Source of the DNA: Rhodococcoides fascians A44A
Lineage (GTDB): Bacteria; Actinomycetota; Actinomycetes; Mycobacteriales; Mycobacteriaceae
DNA length: 64,000 nucleotides
Reading direction: 5' to 3'
NCBI RefSeq assembly: GCF_000760735.1
Contig: NZ_JMEX01000005.1
Span: 1,332,592-1,396,591, forward strand
Below, in pieces: positions 1 through 8,004 of this stretch; the stretch's first letter is position 1, and each line of letters starts with the position of its first letter. The position numbers and the translations under genes were made by a program. Below the pieces are notes generated by a model. It ran no database searches and was not told the DNA's origin. It saw only the letters and a list, made by a program, of their open reading frames with translations.

Positions 1-75
1 GGTACTGCAGTTCCGTTTTGTTGCGAACCGTTGTATGGTCTTAACGGAAATGCAGTCCCGTTAGAAAGGTTCGAT

Positions 76-1176
76 ATGAGGTATCGACGAGTTGGAAGCT
101 CCGATTTGGTGGTGTCCGAGTACGGTTTCGGCGCCGCCACGTTCGGCGGACGCGGTGATTTCTTCGGAGCGTGGGGGACTACCGACGTCGACGCCGCCCG
201 TGAACTGATCGATCAGTGCCTCGACGCCGGCGTGAACCTGTTCGACACCGCGGACGTCTACTCGGACGGTGCATCCGAGGAGGTTCTCGGTGCCGCGCTT
301 CGTGGACGACGGGACAAGGTCGTGATCTCCACCAAGGCAGCGCTCCCGACCGGGGACGGTGCCGGCGATTACGGCACCTCGCGTCGGCGACTCGTTCAGG
401 CGGTGGAATCGGCGCTACGCCGACTGGGAACCGATCGGATCGACCTGTTCCAGCTCCACGCCTACGACGCCTCGACGCCGATGGAGGAAGTCGTCGACGT
501 ACTCGACGAGCTGGTCCGGAGCGGCAAGATTCTGTACACGGGGGTGTCGAACTTCTCGGGATGGCAGCTGATGAAGATGCTGTCGACCGCCGACGAGCGT
601 GGAGCTGCACGGCCGGTGGCCCATCAGGTGTACTACTCGCTGATCGGTCGGGACTACGAGTGGGAACTGATGCCGCTGGCGGTCGAAGAGCGAGTCGGGG
701 CGATCGTATGGAGCCCATTGGGGTGGGGTCGAATGACTGGACGTGTCCGCCGTGGTGTCCCGCTCCCGTCGTCCAGCAGGCTGCACGCCACCGCCTCTGC
801 CGGGCCGCCGGTCGACGACGAGCGCCTCTACCGCGTCGTCGACGCGCTGGATCGCGTTGCGCACGACACCGCCAAAACCGTTGCGCAAGTGGCCTTGAAC
901 TGGCTGAGCGATCGGCACAGTGTCTCCAGCGTGATCATCGGCGCGCGCAACCGGGAACAACTCAACGAGAACCTCGGAGCTGCCGGATGGTCGCTGAGTG
1001 CTCCGCATCGCGAGTTGCTCGACAACGTCTCCGACACCGACGCGCCGTACCCCTATTTCCCGTACTACCGGCAGGACGGATTCGCGCGTCTGAATCCACC
1101 GCTCTATCCAACAGCTGGATCGAACCACTTCGCCGTTGTCGACGGCCACTCGGTCAGGCCAAGTCCTCGGGCCTGA
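76..1176 (+). CDS. Aldo/keto reductase
   Basis: NAD(P)H-dependent oxidoreductase of the aldo/keto reductase TIM-barrel superfamily, 366 aa, cytoplasmic. The expected tetrad is visible: Asp57 and Tyr62 in FDTADVYS, Lys87 in ISTK and His128 in LFQLH. The cofactor-binding C-terminal part contains SVIIGARNREQLNENL. The substrate cannot be told. I start at ATG 76, which follows GAAAGG at 64-69; an in-frame start 45 nt upstream has no comparable ribosome site. The 3' end overlaps the convergent MarR gene by 23 nt. Confident for family, not for role. Confidence 0.9.
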   Translation: MRYRRVGSSDLVVSEYGFGAATFGGRGDFFGAWGTTDVDAARELIDQCLDAGVNLFDTADVYSDGASEEVLGAALRGRRDKVVISTKAALPTGDGAGDYGTSRRRLVQAVESALRRLGTDRIDLFQLHAYDASTPMEEVVDVLDELVRSGKILYTGVSNFSGWQLMKMLSTADERGAARPVAHQVYYSLIGRDYEWELMPLAVEERVGAIVWSPLGWGRMTGRVRRGVPLPSSSRLHATASAGPPVDDERLYRVVDALDRVAHDTAKTVAQVALNWLSDRHSVSSVIIGARNREQLNENLGAAGWSLSAPHRELLDNVSDTDAPYPYFPYYRQDGFARLNPPLYPTAGSNHFAVVDGHSVRPSPRA

Positions 1177-1648
1177 TTTTCAGTTTTTCCGAAATGCGTG
1201 CCAGGGCTTGCTGATCCTCGTCTGTCAATGGGTCCAGCACGAACTGTCGAACGGCAGCGACGTGTGTCGGGGCTGCGGCGACGACGACGTCGTAGCCTTT
1301 CTGGGTCAGTGCGGCCGTGGTGTAACGACCGTCTTCGGGGTCGGGTGAGCGTTCGACCCACCCTTTGTGCTCGAATCGCTTGACCACGTTGGACAAGCGT
1401 GACAACGATCCGTTTGCCAGATACGCGAGTTCGCTCATTCGAATTCGCCGATCCTGCGCCTCGGAGATGTGGCTGAGGGTCAGGTAATCGAAGAGAGTCA
1501 AGCCCGCCTCCTGCTGGAGTGGTGCCTCGAGCCGTCCGGGCATCAGCAGGACGAGCGAGACAAGGCCAGTCCATGCTTCCTTTTCCGACGCGGTGAGCCA
1601 CAGCGACTGCTTGCCGTCGCTCTCACCCGAAATCTCCATCTGCGCCAT
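1154..1648 (-). CDS. MarR-family transcriptional regulator
   Basis: A 164-aa winged-helix regulator of the MarR/EmrR type. The centre carries the usual recognition helix and wing: RMSELAYLANGSLSRLSNVV followed by GWVERSPDPEDGRYTTAALT, where the DGR turn is the family wing signature. Members bind as dimers to short inverted repeats and respond to small phenolics or oxidants. It is divergent from a RidA-family gene, and two inverted repeats lie in the shared promoter, so autoregulation plus control of the neighbour is likely. Start ATG 1648 is preferred; an in-frame ATG three codons inside is possible. Confidence 0.93.
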   Translation of the reverse strand: MAQMEISGESDGKQSLWLTASEKEAWTGLVSLVLLMPGRLEAPLQQEAGLTLFDYLTLSHISEAQDRRIRMSELAYLANGSLSRLSNVVKRFEHKGWVERSPDPEDGRYTTAALTQKGYDVVVAAAPTHVAAVRQFVLDPLTDEDQQALARISEKLKIRPEDLA

Positions 1649-1685
1649 CCGCTCACCATACCGATCGGGCCCCGTCGGCCATTTG

Positions 1686-1736
1686 ACTTCAAGCGTGAAG
1701 TGATACACTTTGGAAATGACTTCAAGATTGAAGTCA
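1686..1736. promoter_or_regulatory. Two MarR-type operators
   Basis: Two inverted repeats share the half-site ACTTCA: ACTTCA-agcg-TGAAGT at 1686-1701, and TGACTTCAA-ga-TTGAAGTCA at 1717-1736 with perfect 9-bp arms. They lie between the divergent MarR and RidA genes, which is where a MarR dimer normally acts. Binding by this MarR protein is inferred. Confidence 0.8.
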
Positions 1737-1759
1737 ATACACATGCGAAAGGTCGAATC

Positions 1760-2188
1760 GTGACTACACCTCAGTTCTTCGCCACCCCGGGTTACGGAGA
1801 CACTCAGCTGACGAACATGCACTACAACCAGGCCGTTCGCATCGGCAACCGCGTCGAGATCTCCGGGCAGGGCGGGTGGGACGACGAGTTCAACTTCCCT
1901 TCCGATCTCGAGGAAGAGATCGTCGCGGCATTCGACAACGTCGAACGCACATTGCAGCAGGCAGGTGCCACGTGGCGCGACGTCGTGTCGGTCGACTCTT
2001 TCCACGTGCCCGAGGTTGCGGGATACATCGGCGAGACCCACGGACGGGTGATGGTGGAGCAGATGCGTCGACGTATGGGCGACCGTGCACCGATCTGGAC
2101 CGAAATCGGTGTGCAGGCCTTGGGAGCCTACGGAATGCGTGTGGAAATCCGTGTGGCCGCAATCCTGGACGAGGACCCGGCGCGGTGA
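1760..2188 (+). CDS. RidA/YjgF-family protein
   Basis: A 142-aa protein of the RidA (YjgF/YER057c/UK114) family, trimeric enamine/imine deaminases that clear reactive 2-aminoacrylate or act in specialised catabolism. Family features are the glycine-rich SGQGGWDD strand, the helix containing FDNVERTLQQAGATWRDVV, and a C-terminal GMRVEIRVAAIL strand in the place of the usual Arg-containing strand. GTG 1760 is chosen because AAAGG lies 8 nt upstream. It is divergent from and presumably controlled by the MarR gene. Confidence 0.88.
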   Translation: MTTPQFFATPGYGDTQLTNMHYNQAVRIGNRVEISGQGGWDDEFNFPSDLEEEIVAAFDNVERTLQQAGATWRDVVSVDSFHVPEVAGYIGETHGRVMVEQMRRRMGDRAPIWTEIGVQALGAYGMRVEIRVAAILDEDPAR

Positions 2189-2203
2189 GCTGATCCGCCG
2201 TTC

Positions 2204-3442
2204 TCAGGGCGCGCCGAGAGCGAGTACCGCGACGTCGTCTTGAAGCCCGGACCCGAAGCTGTTCAACAGGCCGATCACATCGTCGACGATTCTCGCCGCG
2301 GTTGTCGGGGCCGCGTCGTTCGCGAACGTTTCGAGTGCTCCGGCGTCGTCGTAGCGCGCCTTCCCCGGTCCGACGTGCGCCTCGGTGAGACCGTCGGTGT
2401 AGAGCAGAAGCACGTCTCCAGCTTCCAGGATCACGTCGGCGGCCCTGAATTGTGCGGTTCGAAGTGCTCCGACGAGTTGGCCACCGATGGTGTCGATGTA
2501 CTCGGCACTGCCGTCGGCCTGCAGGTGCAATGCCGGGGGGTGACCGCCGCTCGCGAGCCGGATGGTTGTCGTCTTTTCGTCGACTGCTGGGGTGATGGTG
2601 CCGAAAAGCACTGTGCAGAAGCGTGGGTCGTCCCCGCGAAACTCGTGGTACAGAACGGTATTGAGGTTCTGAAGAACAGTGATCGGGTCGCGGTCGAACA
2701 CAGCGGCCGCCCGGAGCGTGTAGCGAGTCAACGACGTCACCGCTGCCGCTCCTGGGCCTTTGCCGCTCACGTCTCCGAGGAAGAATCCCCACGTGGACTC
2801 GTCGAGGGGAAAGACGTCGTAGAAGTCGCCGCCGACTTCCTCGATGACCGCGTGGTGATAGTAGGCCGCCACGTCGGTTCCTGGCGGGGAACTCAACACC
2901 GGAGGAAGAAGGGTGCGCTGCAGGGTCGTCGCGAGAATCTGTATCTGCGTGCGTTCGGCCTCGGCGACCTTGCGCGCGTCCTCAGCAGCTTCGAGCGCGT
3001 CCTGCGACCGTGTCAACGCGTCGGCGGTGGTGGCCTGCGCGGTGAGCGCCCCGTCGCGGGCCTCGATGAGGGTCTGTTCTCGAATTCGGTGCGAGGTCGC
3101 ACTGTGCAGAGTGAACCTGATGGTGCTGTCGTCATCCTGGATGTCTCGATTGGCCATGACCAACATCGACAGGACCGAATCCGGACCGGTGACCAAGTCC
3201 GCGGTGGCGCCGACGGGAGTCTCGGTGTCGGCGTCAGGGCTCGCACTGAGCAGGGCCGTCACCGTGTCCGCGCTGGAGTCCGCGAAAAGATCGTGGACGC
3301 GGCGCCCGACGACGTCGGACCATGCTCGGCCGATCGTCCGGCACACCGTCGCATTGGCGTATACGACGCACTGGCTGCTCGCCCGTATCGCCAGGTAGCC
3401 TGCCGGGGCGGTATCCAGAAAGCGCAGCGTGTCTGAGGGCAT
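2204..3442 (-). CDS. PAS-SpoIIE (PP2C-type) serine phosphatase
   Basis: A 412-aa cytoplasmic phosphatase predicted to dephosphorylate STAS anti-anti-sigma proteins in a partner-switching cascade. The N-terminal 130 residues are PAS-like (AGYLAIRASSQCVVYANATV), followed by an Ala/Glu-rich coiled coil (about 130-170). The C-terminal PP2C domain carries the metal-binding acidic motifs GGDFYDVF, GDVSGKGPGAA, YTDGLTE and QDDVAVLAL. An RsbW-like kinase and two STAS proteins lie next to it. No membrane segment is seen. ATG 3442 or a GTG one codon upstream could start it. Confidence 0.92.
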   Translation of the reverse strand: MPSDTLRFLDTAPAGYLAIRASSQCVVYANATVCRTIGRAWSDVVGRRVHDLFADSSADTVTALLSASPDADTETPVGATADLVTGPDSVLSMLVMANRDIQDDDSTIRFTLHSATSHRIREQTLIEARDGALTAQATTADALTRSQDALEAAEDARKVAEAERTQIQILATTLQRTLLPPVLSSPPGTDVAAYYHHAVIEEVGGDFYDVFPLDESTWGFFLGDVSGKGPGAAAVTSLTRYTLRAAAVFDRDPITVLQNLNTVLYHEFRGDDPRFCTVLFGTITPAVDEKTTTIRLASGGHPPALHLQADGSAEYIDTIGGQLVGALRTAQFRAADVILEAGDVLLLYTDGLTEAHVGPGKARYDDAGALETFANDAAPTTAARIVDDVIGLLNSFGSGLQDDVAVLALGAP

Positions 3443-3570
3443 CACAGAAAGTCACTTCTGTACTGACAGCACTGGCTGGGCCCGCTGGTGCCGAGCGCAC
3501 GAATTCGATACGCGTTCACACATTTGTTCTATCAGATCGGCGTGTGTGACAGCAGCCGACTGGCAAGGCG

Positions 3571-3984
3571 TCATCGCTGGGAGCGGTCGAGGTTCCAGGT
3601 CAGAGTGGTCGAAGTGCCGGATCCGTGATCGACGGCAACGTGATCGGTGATCGCGTCGGCGAGTTCCAGCCCGCGCCCGCGATGCGGGGTCGGCTCGGCG
3701 GGCTTCCAGGAACCGGTATCGGACACCGTCACCGTGAGCGCGGAGGCCTCGTGCACGGCGGTGAGTGTGAGCGGGCCAGGTGACGACACGTCGCGGTAAG
3801 CATGTTCGACGCTGTTGGCCATCACCTCGTACGACGCGAGCACCACGTCAGGGGCGATATCGGAGAGATGTCGCGCGTCGAGCCATTCATGGAGATTACG
3901 CCGCAGCTGGGCGGCGAGGTCGGCGGTCGCGGGGTCACTGTGGGTCCACCGAGCCGAGGTCGGCTCGGGTGGTTCGACAATCAC
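3571..3984 (-). CDS. RsbW-like anti-sigma serine kinase (HATPase)
   Basis: A 137-aa GHKL ATPase of the anti-sigma-factor type. The ATP-binding boxes are present: N box EVMANSVEHAY, G1 box VSDTGSW and G2 box GRGLELADAI. Such proteins bind a sigma factor or phosphorylate a STAS antagonist on serine. It sits between a SpoIIE phosphatase (same strand) and two divergent STAS genes, giving all partner-switch parts except the sigma factor. GTG 3984 is the start; its ribosome site is weak. Confidence 0.9.
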   Translation of the reverse strand: MIVEPPEPTSARWTHSDPATADLAAQLRRNLHEWLDARHLSDIAPDVVLASYEVMANSVEHAYRDVSSPGPLTLTAVHEASALTVTVSDTGSWKPAEPTPHRGRGLELADAITDHVAVDHGSGTSTTLTWNLDRSQR

Positions 3985-4093
3985 ACGGGGCCGGACGGAG
4001 ATGTTCGTAAAGAAGCCATGACGCCCGGTTACCCGAAAGTCGGCATTCGACGCATCGAGCGTGCGTGCAATCCGAAGAGCGTGTGCAGAAACT

Positions 4094-4107
4094 CGCTACG
4101 CGTAGCG
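4094..4107. promoter_or_regulatory. 14-bp perfect palindrome before STAS gene
   Basis: CGCTACGCGTAGCG reads the same on both strands and ends 7 nt before the ATG of the first STAS gene, over the place where the ribosome binds. It could be a DNA operator or, in RNA, a site for dimer or hairpin formation. Function is unknown. Confidence 0.45.
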
Positions 4108-4114
4108 TCGAGTC

Positions 4115-4486
4115 ATGGTGAACGAGCCTGCGGGCGAGGCATTGGCCGTCGAATCGTCCGAGCAGGACGGTGTCACGGTGCTCGCCGTCACGGGCGAGCT
4201 GGATCTTGTCGGTGCGCCGATGTTGGCGGACCGCGCCTATTCGGTCGCTGCGCAGGCGGTGCACGGACTCGTGATCGATCTCACCGGCGTGCATTTTCTG
4301 TCCTCGAGCGGAGTCAGCGTGCTGGTTCGTACCGTCGATTCGTTACCGTCCGGCGCCATGGGCGTATTGGTAGCCCCACATGCGGTTGTGCAGCGACCCA
4401 TCCTGCTCAGTGGCCTGGATCGGGTGATCACGACAGTCGCCGACCGCCCCGCAGCGTTCGCGGCGATCGCCGCCACTCGGACGTAG
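4115..4486 (+). CDS. STAS anti-sigma factor antagonist
   Basis: A single STAS domain of 123 aa, the fold of SpoIIAA/RsbV proteins that capture an anti-sigma kinase. The core strand-loop VIDLTGVHFLSSSGVSVLV carries the serines normally phosphorylated by the partner kinase. It is divergent from the RsbW-like gene at 3571-3984 and about 95 nt ahead of a second STAS gene. The two STAS proteins resemble each other, suggesting duplication. A short palindrome overlaps its leader. Confidence 0.9.
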   Translation: MVNEPAGEALAVESSEQDGVTVLAVTGELDLVGAPMLADRAYSVAAQAVHGLVIDLTGVHFLSSSGVSVLVRTVDSLPSGAMGVLVAPHAVVQRPILLSGLDRVITTVADRPAAFAAIAATRT

Positions 4487-4581
4487 ATGTCGGCACCTCC
4501 TTGTAGGCTTGTTCGCGCGTGGTCTAGCCCGGTGCCCGCATCCTCAGACCCGACACGCTTCATCGCCACAAGGGAGTACAC

Positions 4582-4947
4582 GTGCCCGCTCGAGACAGCA
4601 CAGCTCGCTTCGACATCGGACGCGAGGTCGTCGGCAACGCCGTCGTCGTCGCCGTCACCGGCGACATCGACCTGGGTACCGCACCGTCCTTCGCGTCGGA
4701 GATCGACTCCGCGCTGACGCCCACACCGGCAGCACTGATCGTCGATCTCACCGGCGTGGGATTTCTCGGATCGAGCGCGATGACCGTCCTGGCGGCAGCG
4801 CACGACCGAATGGGCGAGCTCACCACCATTACCGTGGTCGCCGACGGCACCGCCACTCGTCGCCCTCTCGAACTGCTCGGGCTGGGGTCCGTGATGGCCA
4901 TTCACTCGACGCGCGAGGACGCGCTCGCTGCTGTCGAAGCCGGCTGA
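4582..4947 (+). CDS. STAS anti-sigma factor antagonist
   Basis: Second small STAS protein (121 aa), starting at GTG 4582 behind AAGGGAG at 4569-4575. The phosphoacceptor loop is IVDLTGVGFLGSSAMTVLA, close to that of the upstream STAS protein, though the residue after the two serines is Ala rather than Gly. It probably competes for, or is phosphorylated by, the RsbW-like kinase nearby. Which sigma factor is controlled cannot be seen in this window. Confidence 0.88.
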   Translation: MPARDSTARFDIGREVVGNAVVVAVTGDIDLGTAPSFASEIDSALTPTPAALIVDLTGVGFLGSSAMTVLAAAHDRMGELTTITVVADGTATRRPLELLGLGSVMAIHSTREDALAAVEAG

Positions 4948-5260
4948 TATCTCGGCTCGCCACGCCGAGGTTCATTCATCCTGAACCCGGCCGCGTACTG
5001 CGCGACCACATCATCGCGGCAACCCGCCGCGGACTTTCGTATGCCCAGCTTCGATGGGCGTTATCGTTCCGTTATTTTTCGTTATACATCTGTGACATAC
5101 GTAGAGACGAGTCCGACATGCCGCGTCGACACAGTTGGTGGGGAAGAACGAAGTTGGTCGGCGATCGATACAAGTCCGATGCCGGCTTCATCCGAACGCC
5201 CCGTGCGAATACGGGAAACGAGACCGACTACGGCACATGACATCTCGCTAGGAGTCCTAC
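4948..5260 (+). promoter_or_regulatory. Leader/promoter region of MAA cluster, three phased CGTTAT repeats
   Basis: This 313-bp gap contains no convincing gene. CGTTAT occurs three times at 5059-5064, 5070-5075 and 5080-5085, so on one helix face with 11- and 10-bp steps. AT-rich sequence follows and then about 170 nt of leader to the first start codon. AGGAG at 5250-5254 is the ribosome site for the gene at 5261. The repeats are a candidate activator or repressor site; no regulator gene adjoins the cluster. Confidence 0.55.
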
Positions 5261-5929
5261 ATGACTGCAGTTCTTTTCGGGTCCATCAGCACGCTGGCCG
5301 ACACGTCGGAACTTCAGCGCCGAGCATTCAACGAGGCGTTCGCGTCGCACGACCTGGATTGGAACTGGTCGCGCGAGGACTACTCGGCGATGCTGACGAG
5401 TAACGGCGGCGCCGGACGGATCGCCCAGTTCGCCTCGTCTCGTGGAGAGCAAGTCGATTCCGACGCCGTCCACGCAACCAAATCCGATATCTTTCAACGT
5501 CTTCTGGCAACCGAAGGTATCGAGCCCCGCCCAGGCGTCCTCGACACCGTAGCCGGCGCGCGAGAGCACGGCTACAAGCTCGGCCTCGTCACGACCACAT
5601 CCACGGAAAATGTCAGTGCGCTGCTGAATGCATTCGAGAAACTCGGCACCGAGTCCTTCGACATCGTCGTGGACAAAACCTCCGTGTCCGAGGTCAAGCC
5701 CGACCCCGAGGTGTATCGGTTCGCCATCGACGGCCTCGGCGAGAAGGCAGACGATTGTATTGCCATAGAGGACAACGTCGGTGGAGTCGAGTCGGCGACG
5801 GCGGCGTCCATCCGATGCATCGCTTTCCCGAACGCGAACACCGTCGGCGGAGACTTCTCGGCTGCTTTGAAGACTGTCGATCGGCTCGAACCCGACCAGC
5901 TCGCTCAGTGGGCCAAGGGCCGCGCGTGA
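5261..5929 (+). CDS. HAD-fold protein lacking the catalytic Asp, first gene of MAA operon
   Basis: A 222-aa protein with the layout of CbbY/beta-phosphoglucomutase-like HAD hydrolases. The second motif (LGLVTTTSTEN), the Lys motif (SEVKPDPEVYRFA) and the acidic motif IV (CIAIEDNVGGVESA) are intact. Motif I, normally DxDGT, reads FGSISTL: Gly7 replaces the nucleophile and Ile9 the general acid. Standard phosphotransfer should therefore be impossible. The protein may be a scaffold, a regulator, or use another chemistry. It lies 31 nt before mysA on the same strand, which ties it to MAA synthesis. Confidence 0.85.
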   Translation: MTAVLFGSISTLADTSELQRRAFNEAFASHDLDWNWSREDYSAMLTSNGGAGRIAQFASSRGEQVDSDAVHATKSDIFQRLLATEGIEPRPGVLDTVAGAREHGYKLGLVTTTSTENVSALLNAFEKLGTESFDIVVDKTSVSEVKPDPEVYRFAIDGLGEKADDCIAIEDNVGGVESATAASIRCIAFPNANTVGGDFSAALKTVDRLEPDQLAQWAKGRA

Positions 5930-5960
5930 ACGTTCGACGCGAGAATGAAAGGACATCCCG

Positions 5961-7175
5961 ATGAGCAACATGCAAGCTAGCGTGACGGCATCCGACCGGG
6001 CGTTTCACGTCGAAGGGTACGAGCGGATCGAATACGATCTGGTCTACGTCGATGGCGTCTTCGATGTCACCAATACCGAACTGGCCGAGAGCTATCAGCC
6101 GTACGGTCGGTGCCTGATGGTCGTGGACGAGGCTGTTCGTTCGCTGTACGGCGACCGCGCCCAGGCGTATTTCGATCACCATGGCATCGCGCTGACCGTC
6201 GTACCGGTCACCATTGCCGAGACCGCCAAGTCGCTCGAGACCTTCGAGCGCATCGTGGGCGAATTCGATGCGTTCGGACTGGTCCGCACCGAACCCGTGC
6301 TCGTGGTCGGAGGTGGCCTCACCACCGACGTTGCCGGGTTCGCGTGCGCCAGTTATCGACGCAACACCCCGTACATCCGCATACCCACCACGCTGATCGG
6401 CCTGATCGACGCGAGCGTGTCCATCAAGGTCGCCGTCAACTACAACAAGCACAAGAATCGCCTCGGCGCTTACCATGCGTCGCAGAAGGTTTTGCTGGAC
6501 TTCTCGTTCCTCGCGACCTTGCCCGAGGACCAGATCCGCAACGGCATGGCCGAATTGATCAAGATCTCGGTGGTCGGCAACCAGACCATCTTCGACATGC
6601 TCGACGAGCACGGACCCGAATTGTTGGCAACGAAGTTCGGGCACTCGGGCGGTACGCCGGAGATGCGCGACATCGCACATCGCCTGACCTACCAGGCGAT
6701 CGAGACGATGCTCGAGCTCGAGGCGCCCAACCTGCACGAGATCGAACTGGACCGTGTCATCGCCTTCGGCCACACCTGGAGCCCGACGCTCGAACTGACG
6801 CCTCCCCAGCCCTTCTTCCACGGGCACGCGATCAACATCGACATGGCGTTGTCCACCACCGTCGCCGAGCAACGAGGTCTGATCTCGACGGCCGACAGAG
6901 ATCGCATCCTGGGCGTCATGAACCGGCTTGGTCTGGCGTTGGACAGCGATCATCTGACGCCCGAGCTGCTGACCGCGGCCACCGCGTCGATCCTGAAGAC
7001 CAGGGACGGCATCCTGCGCGCCGCGGTTCCCGATCCCATCGGTTCGTGTCGATTCCTCAACGACCTGACCACCGACGAGCTGGCGGACGCCTTGGCCTTG
7101 CACAAGAAGGTCTGCCTCGATTTCGACCGTGGGGGAGAAGGAATCGCCATGTTCACCGGTGGTTCCGATGACTGA
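5961..7175 (+). CDS. mysA: 2-demethyl-4-deoxygadusol synthase
   Basis: Sedoheptulose-7-phosphate cyclase that makes 2-demethyl-4-deoxygadusol, first step of mycosporine-like amino acid synthesis. The 404-aa protein has the dehydroquinate-synthase fold: NAD-binding [14 protein letters not shown] (about 113-126), [20 protein letters not shown], and likely metal ligands Glu198 (GMAELIK), His271 (FGHTWS) and His287 (FFHGH). I recall near line-by-line similarity to cyanobacterial (Anabaena) DDGS, including [17 protein letters not shown] and [10 protein letters not shown], which favours DDGS over EEVS. ATG 5961 follows AAAGGA. It overlaps mysB by 8 nt if mysB starts at 7168. Confidence 0.95.
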   Translation: MSNMQASVTASDRAFHVEGYERIEYDLVYVDGVFDVTNTELAESYQPYGRCLMVVDEAVRSLYGDRAQAYFDHHGIALTVVPVTIAETAKSLETFERIVGEFDAFGLVRTEPVLVVGGGLTTDVAGFACASYRRNTPYIRIPTTLIGLIDASVSIKVAVNYNKHKNRLGAYHASQKVLLDFSFLATLPEDQIRNGMAELIKISVVGNQTIFDMLDEHGPELLATKFGHSGGTPEMRDIAHRLTYQAIETMLELEAPNLHEIELDRVIAFGHTWSPTLELTPPQPFFHGHAINIDMALSTTVAEQRGLISTADRDRILGVMNRLGLALDSDHLTPELLTAATASILKTRDGILRAAVPDPIGSCRFLNDLTTDELADALALHKKVCLDFDRGGEGIAMFTGGSDD

Positions 7176-7998
7176 TGGGGTTCTGCGTACCTCTCGACCG
7201 GTGACACCGACGACGATCCTGGGCAGGGAGCTGCGCGAACTCGTCGAAGCCTACGACAGCGGAGAGACCGGCGAGGACTTCGCACAGCGGTTGCGTCGCG
7301 CCCGGGACCTGGCAGACGGTCTCGATCCGTACCTCGACACGCACACCACTCCCGAATCGCCCGCTCTCCAGGACCTTTCCCGGCGTACGCAGGGAATGGA
7401 CTGGGATTCCCGGACAGTGGTGTCCGGATCCGGTCCATTGGAGCAGGAGATGCTGTCCGGGCACGTCGAAGGTCAGGTGCTCAAGTTCCTGGTGCACACG
7501 ACCGGCGCTCGACGGGTCCTGGAGATCGGTATGTTCACCGGATACTCCGCGCTGGCCATGGCGGAGGCGTTGCCCGACGGCGGCACGGTGGTCGCCTGCG
7601 AGGTCGACCGGTTCGTTGCGGACTTCGCACGTGAGTGCTTTTCGTCGTCGCCGGTCGGTCACCGGATATCGGTCGAGGTAGGGCCGGCACTGGACACCCT
7701 CGGCAGACTTGCAGCAGAGTCGGCTCAGTTCGACCTGGTGTTCATCGACGCGGACAAGACCGGATACCTCGAGTACTACCGTCGTCTTCTGGACACCGAT
7801 CTACTGGCACCGGGGGCGGTGATCGCAGTCGACAACACGCTGCTTCAGGGCACTCCCTATGCGGACCCGGCGCACCGGACCGTCAACGGCGACGCCGTCG
7901 ACGCGTTCAACACCTTCGTGACCGAGGATTCGCGCGTCGAGCAGGTTCTCCTTCCGCTACGCGACGGTGTCACGTTGATACGACGAGTGGAGGCTTAG
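7168..7998 (+). CDS. mysB: SAM-dependent O-methyltransferase, 4-deoxygadusol-forming
   Basis: Converts demethyl-4-deoxygadusol to 4-deoxygadusol. A 276-aa class I, CCoAMT-like methyltransferase: the SAM loop is [20 protein letters not shown] and the metal/substrate region is [15 protein letters not shown]. Further phrases shared with cyanobacterial MysB are [20 protein letters not shown] and [18 protein letters not shown] prefer ATG 7168, inside ATGACTGA that overlaps the mysA stop; a GTG at 7129 would give a 13-aa extension with no support. Confidence 0.94.
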   Translation: MTDGVLRTSRPVTPTTILGRELRELVEAYDSGETGEDFAQRLRRARDLADGLDPYLDTHTTPESPALQDLSRRTQGMDWDSRTVVSGSGPLEQEMLSGHVEGQVLKFLVHTTGARRVLEIGMFTGYSALAMAEALPDGGTVVACEVDRFVADFARECFSSSPVGHRISVEVGPALDTLGRLAAESAQFDLVFIDADKTGYLEYYRRLLDTDLLAPGAVIAVDNTLLQGTPYADPAHRTVNGDAVDAFNTFVTEDSRVEQVLLPLRDGVTLIRRVEA

Positions 7999-8004
7999 CC
8001 CACC

